Shown in pieces: positions 28,536-36,921 of a stretch of DNA of 64,000 bases. Both the position numbers and the translations under genes were made by a program. Under the pieces are notes generated by a model. It saw only the letters and a program-made list of their open reading frames with translations. It was not told where the DNA came from and searched no databases. Every line of letters starts with the position of its first letter. Positions within the stretch are counted from its first letter, which is position 1. This stretch comes from Chloroflexota bacterium (lineage in GTDB: Bacteria; Chloroflexota; Anaerolineae; Aggregatilineales; Phototrophicaceae), in assembly GCA_028875245.1 (NCBI GenBank), contig JAPPEU010000049.1, forward strand, positions 1 through 64,000. Reading direction: 5' to 3'.

Positions 28536-29963
28536 ATGCGAGTTAGTTTAGTCATTGCGCTCCTTTGGTTCAGCGCCTTCGCCGCTTTGGCGCACGGCGA
28601 TGCAGAACACGATGACGACGCCGAATCCATTGACGTCAGCAGCGTCAGCGTCCCGGCGCATGTCAGCTATCATGAGCATGTGCGCCCGATTGTGGAAGCC
28701 AACTGCGTCGCCTGCCATGCGGAGGGGCAGATCGCCGGTTACGCCCCCTTCACAATTGCCGAGGATGTGGTTTGGGCAGCGAGAGACATCAAATTCCATG
28801 TCGTGAACGGGCTCATGCCCCCGTGGCCGCCTTCGCGGGAGAACTTGCCGCTGAAGAACGACCGCAGCCTCTCCGACGAAGAAATCGCGATCATCGCCGC
28901 CTGGGTCGATGATGGCGCCCCGCTGGGCGACAGCCACGATTATGCGCCCGCGGCGACTGATGGATTTGAGTTCGCCGAATTGCGGGAGGACCTGGTTTTG
29001 CAGCTCGACGAAGCCTACAGGCCGGCTGAGGATGCGCTCGACGACTACCGCTGCTTCGCCTTCGAGTTGGACATCGACGCGCCCCAATTCATCACCGGTT
29101 TTGAGTTCATCCCCGATGTGGCGGAGATGGCGCATCACGCCATTCTATATTTGATCGACAGCGAGATGAAACCCGAGGCGGAAGAGCGCGATGGCGCGGA
29201 TGGCTCGCCCGGTTGGAGCTGTTATGGCACGACCGGACTATCAGAAAGCGGCAGCATCCTGGCTGCTTGGACGCCGGGCACCTTTGGGGTCGCTTTCCCG
29301 TCGGGTACCGGTTTTTTGATCAAGCCGGGACAGCTCATCGTGCTGCAAATGCATTACAACCTGTCGTCGACGCGACAGCCGGACCGGACACGTGTCCACA
29401 TGCAGCTCGAGCCAGGCGCATCGACGCTTGACGAATTGTGGACCATCCCTTTGAATGCGCCCGTTGAGATTCCCTGCCCGGCTGGCGTTGAAGGACCGCA
29501 ATGCGAGCGCGAGGGGGCGCTTGACCGCGTCGCGAAACTCTACGGGGAAGCCGCGCGCGCCGTAGCGGACCGTCGCTTGCGCCGCTGCCGCAAGACGCTG
29601 GAAGACTATGCCGACAACACTGGCGAGAACGCCCGCAGCTTCTGCGACTACCCCTCGCCATTTTCGCAGCCCTTGACCGTCTATGGCGTGTATGGGCACA
29701 TGCACGAATTGGGACGCAGCTTCCGTCTGGAGCTGAACCCCGGCAAGGAGAATTCGCGGCTGCTGCTGGATATCCCTAATTGGGATTTCCATTGGCAGGA
29801 CCAGTATTTTTTCGTCGAGCCGCTGACATTGTCCAGAGGCGACAGCCTGCGTATGACTTGCGTCTGGGATAATTCGTTGTCGGATGATCCGCGTTATGTG
29901 GTCTGGGGCGCGGGGACGAGCGACGAGATGTGCTTCGGCGCGCTGCTGGCGCTGAAGCCCTAG
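28536..29963 (+). CDS. Exported cytochrome c / copper type II monooxygenase-like fusion protein
   Basis: This 475-aa protein has a signal peptide (MRVSLVIALLWFSAFAALAH). An N-terminal haem c module contains CVACH with a downstream methionine in NGLMPPWPPS. A second, larger domain has MAHHAILYLID, LQMHYNLS and GHMHELG: a His-His pair and an HxH pair, spaced like the two copper sites of ascorbate-dependent (PHM-like) monooxygenases. A late MTCVWDNS may supply the methionine ligand. The start at 28536 has GGGAG 7 nt upstream. The function is inferred: an extracytoplasmic oxidoreductase whose electrons pass through its own haem. Substrate unknown. Confidence 0.8.
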   Translation: MRVSLVIALLWFSAFAALAHGDAEHDDDAESIDVSSVSVPAHVSYHEHVRPIVEANCVACHAEGQIAGYAPFTIAEDVVWAARDIKFHVVNGLMPPWPPSRENLPLKNDRSLSDEEIAIIAAWVDDGAPLGDSHDYAPAATDGFEFAELREDLVLQLDEAYRPAEDALDDYRCFAFELDIDAPQFITGFEFIPDVAEMAHHAILYLIDSEMKPEAEERDGADGSPGWSCYGTTGLSESGSILAAWTPGTFGVAFPSGTGFLIKPGQLIVLQMHYNLSSTRQPDRTRVHMQLEPGASTLDELWTIPLNAPVEIPCPAGVEGPQCEREGALDRVAKLYGEAARAVADRRLRRCRKTLEDYADNTGENARSFCDYPSPFSQPLTVYGVYGHMHELGRSFRLELNPGKENSRLLLDIPNWDFHWQDQYFFVEPLTLSRGDSLRMTCVWDNSLSDDPRYVVWGAGTSDEMCFGALLALKP

Positions 29964-29967
29964 CGCC

Positions 29968-30636
29968 TCAATTCCCGAACAGGTTCATCATATAGTCGGT
30001 GGAGATGCCCTGGGCTTCGAGGTGGGTTTTGAGCTTGCGGCGGGCATCGTGGATGAGCTTGTAGAGGGCATTGCGGTTGCTGCCCATGCGCTCGGCCAGG
30101 ATGTCCATGGGGATGCCCTTGATGGCGACGGCGACGAGGGCTTGATACTGCCGCTCGGTCAGCGCCTCTTTCAGCGCCAGCTCGATCTTTTCCAGCACAT
30201 CATCGCGCTCGGCCACCTTCTCCGGCGTTGGCGAGGCAGCGCTTGCCAGGCGGGTCGGCATCGGCAGCAGATCGCCATCGGCGGTCAATTCATCCAGGCT
30301 GAAATCTTTATAGCGCGAGCGGCGCAAATCGCTGATGGCCAGGCGGATGGCAATTTTGGTCGCCCAGGTGGTGAAGCGGCTCTCGCCCCGGAATTTGCCC
30401 AGGTTGTCGATGACGCGCAGGGTGGCGTCTTGCGCCAGGTCCTCGGCCATCTGCGCCAATTCCTGCGCTGCCAGCCCACGCAGGTCGCTGCGGTCCTGGC
30501 TGAGGTAAAAGTAGATGCTGCGCTGCAAGCGCCGGCGCAAATCGGCCAGGGCGTCGCTCTGGGCCGTCTCTCCGTTTTCGCTCAGCGCGGCGATCCACTG
30601 CTCGTTTGTTCGATCCGTCATTTTTGCGGTTGTCAT
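29968..30636 (-). CDS. ECF-type RNA polymerase sigma factor
   Basis: This 222-aa protein shows sigma region 2 (AEDLAQDATLRVIDNLGKF with GESRFTTWATKIAIRLAISD, about residues 68-105) and region 4 (LTERQYQALVAVAIKGIPMD, then AERMGSNRNALYKLIHDARR, about 160-205). No anti-sigma gene is adjacent: one side is the convergent cytochrome/copper gene, 4 bp away, and the other is divergent ftsH. Its regulon cannot be read from the window. Confidence 0.88.
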   Translation of the reverse strand: MTTAKMTDRTNEQWIAALSENGETAQSDALADLRRRLQRSIYFYLSQDRSDLRGLAAQELAQMAEDLAQDATLRVIDNLGKFRGESRFTTWATKIAIRLAISDLRRSRYKDFSLDELTADGDLLPMPTRLASAASPTPEKVAERDDVLEKIELALKEALTERQYQALVAVAIKGIPMDILAERMGSNRNALYKLIHDARRKLKTHLEAQGISTDYMMNLFGN

Positions 30637-30919
30637 GCCTTGCTCGTGATGAATCGCGCGTCGCCTTTAATGATAATGGAATTGGGTCGAATAATCACCG
30701 GTGAAGGCTTAAGATCTGTGATGAATTACCTGGATATAAGCCGGATTTCCGTTGCAGTGTAAGGGCGATGTATGGTGTCTTCCGATTTTCATGAAGCGGC
30801 TGTTTCGGGTCGCCAAAGGTTAAAATTATCACCATTTGCGCCGCGGCTGGGTCTTTATCACTGAGGCGAAATGACAATACGCGCTATCTCCCTATGTATC
30901 CAATGACGGAGTAGACTCA

Positions 30920-32848
30920 ATGAACAACCGTTCCGAGCCCCCCAAGCATGTGACCGAGGGGGGAAAAGATGGCAAGAAAAACAGCGACGGCTGGAAGTCG
31001 CCTTTTGGGAACCCCAATTCGCAGCGAATGTGGATCGTGCTGGGCATCATTGTGCTGGCGATGTTTCTGCTGGTTTTCAATGGGCGCGCGGGCTTTCAGG
31101 CGGGCGCCGGCCTGCCGATCAATGAGCTGGCGGCGGAGATCAGCCGCGGGCGGGTGGACCGGGTGGAAGAGCGCGGCGGCACCGAGCTCAAGGTCATCTT
31201 CACCGACCAGACGAGCAAGACCGCCTACAAGAGCCAGTACTCTGACTTCTACGAGTTGATGGGCGCGCTCAATGTTTCGCAATCGGCGCTGGCGAATGTG
31301 AACTTTGTGCCGCATCCCACCGATGACACGCCGAGTATCATCTTCCAGATTGTGCTCGGTGTGGTGCCGATTTTGATCATCGTCTGGTTTTTATGGCGGA
31401 TGATGCGTTCAATGCGCGCCGGCCAGGACCAGGCGCTGAGCTTCGGCCGCAGCAAGCCACGCGTCTCCCGCGATATGGAACGCCCGCAGGTGACTTTCAA
31501 AGATGTCGCCGGCGCGGAAGAAGCGAAGGAAGACCTGAAAGAGATTGTCGAATTCCTCAAGGAGCCGGAGAAGTTCATCCGCCTGGGCGCGCGCGTGCCC
31601 AAGGGCGTGTTGATGGTGGGGCCGCCGGGCACGGGCAAAACCTTGATGGCGCGCGCGGTGGCCGGGGAAGCGGGCGTGCCCTTCTTCAGCATTTCCGGTT
31701 CAGAATTCGTTGAGATGTTCGTCGGCGTGGGCGCCAGCCGGGTGCGCGATTTGTTCGAGCGCGCCAAAGCGGAAGCGCCCGCCATCGTCTTCGTCGACGA
31801 GATTGACGCGGTCGGGCGGCATCGCGGCGCCGGCTTGGGCGGCGGGCATGACGAGCGCGAGCAGACGCTGAATCAGATTCTGGTGGAGATGGACGGCTTC
31901 GACAATGACACCAACATCATCATCGTCGCCGCCACCAACCGGCCCGACATCCTCGATCCGGCGCTGCTGCGCCCCGGCCGCTTCGATCGCAAAGTGGTGA
32001 TGGACAACCCCGATGTCCGCGGACGGCAGGAAATTCTCAAGGTGCATTCGCGCGGAAAGCCGCTGGCGGGCGATGTCGATGTGGAAGCGCTGGCGAAGAT
32101 CACGGCTGGTTTCAGCGGCGCTGACCTGGAAAATCTCGTGAACGAGGCGGCTATTCTGGCGGCGCGCCGCAACAAGAAATCCATCGGCATGACCGAGATG
32201 CAAGAAGCGATGGAACGCGTGGTGATGGGGCCGGAACGCCGCAGCCGCGTCATCACGCCGGAGGAGAAAGAAAAGGTCGCTTATCACGAAGCGGGGCACG
32301 CCCTGCTCTTTCACCTGCTGGAAAATACCAGCCCGGTGCACAAAATCACGATCGTCTCGCGCGGGCGGGCCGGCGGTTACGTCATGCCCCTGCCGGACGG
32401 CGATGACATGCTGATCACGCGCGAAAAATTCGAAGATGATATCGTGGCGGCGATGGGCGGCCGGGCGGCGGAGGAGATCATCTACGATCAGTTCACGACC
32501 GGCGCCAGCAACGATTTGCAGCAGGCGACGCGAATGGCGCGGGCGATGGTGACGCAATTCGGCATGAGCGACCTGCTGGGTCCGCGGTCCTATGGCAATG
32601 GCGGCGGCGCGGTCTTTCTGGGGCGGGAGATCGCCGAGCAGCGCGATTACAGCGAGCACTATGCCCAGCAGATCGATGACGAGGTCAAGCGGATCCTGCA
32701 AGCCGCTTACGAGCGCGCCAAAGGCCTGCTGCTGGAGCAGAAAGACAAGATGGACGAGTTGGTGCGGATCCTCATCGAGCGCGAGACGCTCAACGCCGAG
32801 GAGTTCGTCGAGATCGTGGATGGGGCGGCTCCCGCGCCGGCGACTTGA
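30920..32848 (+). CDS. ftsH: ATP-dependent zinc metalloprotease FtsH
   Basis: This 642-aa membrane-bound AAA+ protease degrades misfolded membrane proteins and regulators. It has a short hydrophilic N-terminus, TM1 at about residues 36-54, a periplasmic domain, and TM2 at about 143-165. The AAA domain has GPPGTGKT near 233-241, [13 protein letters not shown] and an SRH with [20 protein letters not shown]. The zinc site is HEAGH near 456-460. The length is normal for the family. A GGAG lies 9 nt before the ATG. A repeat hairpin followed by T-rich sequence lies just downstream. Confidence 0.97.
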   Translation: MNNRSEPPKHVTEGGKDGKKNSDGWKSPFGNPNSQRMWIVLGIIVLAMFLLVFNGRAGFQAGAGLPINELAAEISRGRVDRVEERGGTELKVIFTDQTSKTAYKSQYSDFYELMGALNVSQSALANVNFVPHPTDDTPSIIFQIVLGVVPILIIVWFLWRMMRSMRAGQDQALSFGRSKPRVSRDMERPQVTFKDVAGAEEAKEDLKEIVEFLKEPEKFIRLGARVPKGVLMVGPPGTGKTLMARAVAGEAGVPFFSISGSEFVEMFVGVGASRVRDLFERAKAEAPAIVFVDEIDAVGRHRGAGLGGGHDEREQTLNQILVEMDGFDNDTNIIIVAATNRPDILDPALLRPGRFDRKVVMDNPDVRGRQEILKVHSRGKPLAGDVDVEALAKITAGFSGADLENLVNEAAILAARRNKKSIGMTEMQEAMERVVMGPERRSRVITPEEKEKVAYHEAGHALLFHLLENTSPVHKITIVSRGRAGGYVMPLPDGDDMLITREKFEDDIVAAMGGRAAEEIIYDQFTTGASNDLQQATRMARAMVTQFGMSDLLGPRSYGNGGGAVFLGREIAEQRDYSEHYAQQIDDEVKRILQAAYERAKGLLLEQKDKMDELVRILIERETLNAEEFVEIVDGAAPAPAT

Positions 32849-32868
32849 TTCGCGTCAGATAGCGTGTT

Positions 32869-32896
32869 TGCAGGGGCGGGCCGGTGGCTCGCCCTT
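32869..32896 (+). terminator. Family A repeat hairpin, possible ftsH terminator
   Basis: GGGGCGGGCCGGTGGCTCGC followed by CCTTCTTATTTTATAC: the G/C-rich stem runs directly into a T-rich stretch, as in Rho-independent termination. It lies about 20 bp after the ftsH stop codon and is also a member of the dispersed repeat family. Confidence 0.5.
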
Positions 32897-33008
32897 CTTA
32901 TTTTATACAGACTCTAAACACGGAGCCCTATAGATGATACGATTCGCGCTCGGTCTCTATTCAACGATCGAATCTATGTAGTCAAGTACTGAAACGCAGG
33001 GTCAGTAT

Positions 33009-33488
33009 ATGGCGCGACACATTCTCAGCAAAGACAAATATGAATATGATGTCTTTCTCTCTCACGCCTCCGAAGACAAGGATGAAGTGGCGCGACCGCT
33101 GGCAATAGCGCTTCAAAAGCACGGCCTGAGAGTTTGGTATGATGAGTTTGAGCTTCGAATCGGTGACAATTTGGTCGCAAAACTGAACGCGGGAATCAGC
33201 ACAAGTCGTTTCGGGATCCTTGTACTATCCAAAGCGTTCTTTGCCAAACAGTGGACGATTCATGAACTAAACATGCTGGAAAACCTTTGGGTCTCGGAAG
33301 ATCGTATTCTGTTCCCTGTCTGGCATAAGATCACCGTAGAGGAACTTAGCTCCTACCGCGCTTGGTTAGCAATCATCATTGGACTGAGCACGGATACTTA
33401 CGAGATTAAGGAAATCGCTGACGAGATTTGTGAAGTCATAATAAAGTACGACCCGCAGGATCTGGCAACAAAAGGACATGAGGATTGA
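33009..33488 (+). CDS. Stand-alone TIR-domain protein, putative NADase
   Basis: This 159-aa protein is a TIR domain alone. It has box 1 YDVFLSHASEDKDE (about residues 13-26), the loop WYDEFELRIGD (about 43-53), and QWTIHELNML (about 81-90), where Glu86 sits at the catalytic glutamate of NAD-cleaving TIR domains. In bacteria such domains deplete NAD during antiphage defence or abortive infection when joined to a sensor; here the neighbour DUF1883 protein may be that partner. The gene is visibly richer in A/T than its neighbours, suggesting transfer. Activity is inference. Confidence 0.85.
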   Translation: MARHILSKDKYEYDVFLSHASEDKDEVARPLAIALQKHGLRVWYDEFELRIGDNLVAKLNAGISTSRFGILVLSKAFFAKQWTIHELNMLENLWVSEDRILFPVWHKITVEELSSYRAWLAIIIGLSTDTYEIKEIADEICEVIIKYDPQDLATKGHED

Positions 33489-33596
33489 GCGTCTCCAAAC
33501 ACTGAGCTACCACAACATCCGGGTACGGATTGCCTAAGTCAAGAAAGCTCAAACCGTGTTAGACTTGTCTCAGCAGAAGAGAAAGGGCGTGTTGCG

Positions 33597-33878
33597 ATGC
33601 AATTCATAAAGCATGACCTGGGGCAATTGTCCGGCGGCGAAACCGCCGAAGTTACAATTACGAACGCGGCCAATGTTCGCTTGCTGGATAGTCATAACTT
33701 TATCATGTATCGAAGTGGACGCCGGTTCGAGTATACAGGCGGGCATTATGAGCAGTCGCCAGTACGATTTGTCATACCTCGCTTCGGCCACTGGTATGTC
33801 GTTGTGGACTTAGGCGGCTACGCTGGAGAAGTCGGTTCGTCGATTCGCGTTCTGTCTGAGCAGACTGTGTCCGGTTGA
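33597..33878 (+). CDS. DUF1883 domain protein
   Basis: This 93-aa protein with the pattern MQFIKHDLG, TNAANVRLLDSHNF, GGHYEQSPVRF and GHWYVVVDLGGYAG matches the DUF1883 family (small beta-rich domain). To my knowledge DUF1883 also occurs fused to TIR domains in single proteins; here it is a separate gene 108 bp after the TIR gene. The ATG has AAGGGCG 7-8 nt upstream. It could be the sensor or regulator of the TIR effector. Base composition is similar to the TIR gene. Confidence 0.82.
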   Translation: MQFIKHDLGQLSGGETAEVTITNAANVRLLDSHNFIMYRSGRRFEYTGGHYEQSPVRFVIPRFGHWYVVVDLGGYAGEVGSSIRVLSEQTVSG

Positions 33879-33936
33879 GCAAAACAAAGGGCTGACAGTA
33901 CTTTGTACAGTAGAAAAAAAACGGCTCAGTCTTTAC

Positions 33937-34309
33937 CTAAGCACTTTTGGCGGACGGATAATCACCAGTCGCATCTTGGTGAAATACGATCCGCTTTGCA
34001 TGGTAATCCGCCACGACGGACAGTAGCCCGACTTGAGCTCCGATCGAGGACCCAAAGATTATTCCAAAGAAGACACCAGAAAGTGCGCCCCCGCCTAGCG
34101 AAGCAGCTGCCAAAGCTGCGAAATCGTTAGGAGATTATCTTGCGTTATCAAGCGACGCGATTACCAAACCAGAGGAACCTGCCAGCGCAACGACAACGGC
34201 TGCTACCAATCCGACAATTATTAGACCCCAAGACGGCGCCCGCCAACATTCCAATCACACCGGCATAGACCGCCTTTGCGATGAGCTTGAAGAATCCCTT
34301 TGGCAACAT
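33937..34309 (-). pseudogene. Decayed glycine-rich membrane protein gene
   Basis: From an ATG at 34309 (or a TTG at 34333) the frame reads KAVYAGVIGMLAGAVLG. A one-base frameshift must then be skipped to continue in hydrophobic LIIVGLVAAVVVALAGSSG. A TAA stop follows at SLDNAR, yet the same frame goes on as FAALAAASLGGGALSGVFFG to a TAG at 33937. Two lesions therefore break a protein of about 125 residues with glycine-zipper-like membrane segments. It is convergent with the TIR/DUF1883 genes and shares their A/T-richer composition. Function unknown; sequencing error is possible but would need two events. Confidence 0.6.
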
Positions 34310-34363
34310 CAGATTGTTCACCGACGATTGCAAAACTCAGGTTACCGTTAGGCTGCGCTTCCC

Positions 34364-35392
34364 TCAAGTCACCCGGTGACAACTCACGTAGTGATCCGGG
34401 CGCACCTCGATCAGCGGCGGATCGGGCTCCTCGAAGCAGAGATCGAAGCGCACGGGACAGCGCGTGTTGAAGTTGCAGCCGGTCGGCGGGCTGGCCGGGC
34501 TGGGCAGATCGCCCGCGATGATGATCCGCTGGCGATTCTCCTCAACCTGTGGATCGGGCACGGGCACGGCGGAGAGCAGGGCCTGGGTGTAGGGATGCTG
34601 CGGGTTGTCGTAGACTTCATCGACGGGGCCGAGCTCGACGATTTTGCCGAGGTACATGACGGCGACGCGATCGCAGATATGGCGCACCATGCTGAGGTCA
34701 TGGGCGATGAAGAGATAGGTCAGGCCAAGCTCGTCTTGCAGCTCTTCCATCAAGTTGACGACCTGCGCCTGAATTGAAACATCAAGCGCCGAGATCGGCT
34801 CGTCGGCGACGATGAAACTCGGCTCAAGCGCAAGCGCCCGGGCGATGCCGATGCGCTGCCGCTGACCGCCGGAGAATTCATGCGGGTAGCGGTTGATGAA
34901 GTAGGGATTCAAGCCCACTTTCTCCATCAAGGCTTCCACATACTGCTGGCGCTCTTGCTTGTTGGAATAAATCCTGTGGATTTGCAGCGGTTCGCTGACG
35001 ATGCTGCCGACGGTCATGCGCGGGTTCAAAGAGGCGAAGGGGTCTTGAAAGATGATCTGCATCCGCCGCCGCATCTGCCGCAAATCATTCCCGCTCATTG
35101 TCGAGAGTTCCTGCCCCTCAAACCTGACGCTGCCTTCGGTCGGGCGATAGAGCTGCAGGATGGTGCGGCCGGTTGTGCTCTTGCCACAGCCGGATTCGCC
35201 GACCAGGCCCAGCGTTTCGCCGCGGATTACCTGAAAGCTGACGCCGTCGACCGCGCGCACCGCCCCGACCTGCCGCTGAAAGACAATGCCGGCCGAGATC
35301 GGAAAATGCTTTTTCAGGTCGGTAACTTCGAGGATGACGTCATTCGGGTCCAGGTTTTTGCGCGTTTCAACCGCCATGGCTTGACTAGACAT
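34364..35392 (-). CDS. Opp/Dpp-type ABC transporter ATP-binding protein (OppF/DppF type), second set
   Basis: This 342-aa ATPase has Walker [10 protein letters not shown], signature [15 protein letters not shown], Walker [13 protein letters not shown] and the C-terminal [15 protein letters not shown] of oligopeptide transporters. GAGGGGG precedes the ATG, which lies 1 bp after the stop of the OppD-type gene. The two ATPases are together but no permease or binding protein accompanies them, unlike the complete operon at 1242-7035. They may serve permeases encoded elsewhere. Confidence 0.93.
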   Translation of the reverse strand: MSSQAMAVETRKNLDPNDVILEVTDLKKHFPISAGIVFQRQVGAVRAVDGVSFQVIRGETLGLVGESGCGKSTTGRTILQLYRPTEGSVRFEGQELSTMSGNDLRQMRRRMQIIFQDPFASLNPRMTVGSIVSEPLQIHRIYSNKQERQQYVEALMEKVGLNPYFINRYPHEFSGGQRQRIGIARALALEPSFIVADEPISALDVSIQAQVVNLMEELQDELGLTYLFIAHDLSMVRHICDRVAVMYLGKIVELGPVDEVYDNPQHPYTQALLSAVPVPDPQVEENRQRIIIAGDLPSPASPPTGCNFNTRCPVRFDLCFEEPDPPLIEVRPDHYVSCHRVT

Positions 35393-35393
35393 A

Positions 35394-36404
35394 TTACGCT
35401 ACCCCCTCGCGGATATCGGCCCAACAAGACATGACATGCGTTTCATCGCCGCCCGCGTTCGGCACGGTTTCCAGCGGCGGACGTTCATCCCAGCATCTTT
35501 CGAGATTGAGGTGTTCGCGGACGTCGCAGCGCGGCGCAAAGGGACAGCCGGCCGGCTCGTTGCGCATATCGGGCGGCGAGCCTTCGATTTGCGTCAGTTT
35601 TTCTTCGCCGCTGGAATCCAGGCGCGGCAAGGAACCGAGCAGCCCCTCGGTATAGGGATGGCGGCTGTCGCCAAAGACCTCGTGCGATGAGCCGGACTCC
35701 ATAATCCGCCCGCCGTACATCACCTGGATGCGATCGGCGATGCCGGCGACCACGCCCAGATCATGCGTGATCCAAATCATCGCCATGTTGAATTCATCTT
35801 TGAGCTGTTTGACCAGTTCGATAATCTGCGCCTGAATGGTCACATCCAGCGCGGTGGTCGGCTCATCGGCGATCAGCAGTTTGGGGTTGCAGGACAGGCC
35901 CATCGCGATCATCACGCGTTGGCGCATGCCGCCGGAGAACTGATGCGGGTAATCATCCAGCCGGCGGTAGGCGTCGGGAATGCCGACCATATCGAGCAGG
36001 TCCGCCGCTCGCTTGCGCGATTGCGATGTGTTCATGCCTTCGTGCAGCTTCAGCGATTCCGTGATCTGCGTGCCGATGGTGAGGACCGGATTCAGCGAGG
36101 TCATGGGATCCTGAAAGATCATGGCGATTTCTTTGCCGCGGATGAGCCTCATCTGATCCGGCTTGAGGGTGAGCAGGTCGCGCCCTTCAAAGGTGACAGT
36201 GCCGGATTCAACTTTGCCGGGCGGACTGGGGATCAAGCCCATGAGCGCCAGGGAGCTCACGCTCTTGCCGCTGCCGCTTTCGCCCACGATGCCCAGCGTC
36301 TCGCCCTCTTCCAGCTCGAAGGATACGCCATTGACCGCGTAGACGGTGCCTTCTTGCGTGTAGAACCTGACGATCAGGTCTTTGACATCCAGTAGTACGC
36401 TCAA
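35394..36404 (-). CDS. Opp/Dpp-type ABC transporter ATP-binding protein (OppD/DppD type), second set
   Basis: The product is about 336 aa with Walker [10 protein letters not shown], signature [15 protein letters not shown], Walker [13 protein letters not shown] and a C-terminal [14 protein letters not shown]. The TTG at 36404 is preferred as start because GAGGAGG lies about 8 nt before it; the in-frame TTG at 36440 adds 12 residues with no family match. An inverted repeat, TTGGCAA-N5-TTGCCAA, lies 160 bp upstream. Followed after 1 bp by the OppF-type gene. Confidence 0.92.
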   Translation of the reverse strand: MSVLLDVKDLIVRFYTQEGTVYAVNGVSFELEEGETLGIVGESGSGKSVSSLALMGLIPSPPGKVESGTVTFEGRDLLTLKPDQMRLIRGKEIAMIFQDPMTSLNPVLTIGTQITESLKLHEGMNTSQSRKRAADLLDMVGIPDAYRRLDDYPHQFSGGMRQRVMIAMGLSCNPKLLIADEPTTALDVTIQAQIIELVKQLKDEFNMAMIWITHDLGVVAGIADRIQVMYGGRIMESGSSHEVFGDSRHPYTEGLLGSLPRLDSSGEEKLTQIEGSPPDMRNEPAGCPFAPRCDVREHLNLERCWDERPPLETVPNAGGDETHVMSCWADIREGVA

Positions 36405-36563
36405 GGTGCTATCCTCCTCAACCAGCAAAGCTTTTTTCAATTAGTTCAACGACAGGAGATTTTGTCCATTGGCCGCGCTCCTTCTCAAGAAAAGGGTATT
36501 GCGGAAGTCCGCCAATTCTGCGCGCCGCTAAGGATTTACCTCGTGTCCACATAAAATTAACGC

Positions 36564-36582
36564 TTGGCAAGATATTTGCCAA
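36564..36582. promoter_or_regulatory. Candidate operator, inverted repeat
   Basis: TTGGCAA GATAT TTGCCAA is a perfect palindrome with 7-bp arms and 5-bp spacer, lying 160 bp upstream of the TTG start of the second oppD-type gene. The form suits a dimeric regulator, but no regulator is known. Confidence 0.4.
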
Positions 36583-36675
36583 CTGGCCTAAGACAGTGAT
36601 TATGTTACCAAAGAACGCGCAAGTTTACCAACAAGTCAAGAAAACCGGGTAGTGTATCGAAGTCGGTGGAAATTC

Positions 36676-36770
36676 ATTTTCACCACAAAGGAAAGAAGGA
36701 CACAAAGAAATTGCATATAGTCTACGTTTCTCGGTGTCCTCGATTTTCTCGGTGTCCTCGGTGGTAAAGT
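36676..36770. repeat. CACAGAG-type repeat (family C), variant pair
   Basis: TTCACCACAAAGGAAAGAAG GACACAAAG on one side and TCTCGGTGTCCTCGGTGGTA on the other are inverted relatives, about 20 bp apart from each other's core, which could fold into a long imperfect stem. Confidence 0.55.
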
Positions 36771-36921
36771 TTTTTTGTTTCCACCGAAAGGGATACACTC
36801 CCAGAAAACCGGGACGCGGTGAAATGATATGCGCTGCGCGGCAGCGGGCGATTCCCAACAGATGCAGCAGTTTCAGCAAAACAGCCCGCCGCCGGATGCG
36901 CGCGGCTGAATCCGGCGGATT

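Larger units (their letters stand above)
36405..36921. other. Intergenic region upstream of the second oppDF pair
   Basis: This 517-bp gap contains a perfect 7-bp inverted repeat at 36564-36582 and CACAAAG/GTCCTCGGTGG-type family C repeats at 36676-36770. It lies at the 3' end of the 36922-39390 gene, so promoter and terminator signals are expected, but none is clear. No gene recognised. Confidence 0.5.

Noticed and set aside
33903..34130. A 75-codon plus-strand frame after the DUF1883 gene
   Set aside because: It is Arg-rich, has no RBS or motif, and lies opposite the decayed membrane-protein gene, which explains the region better.
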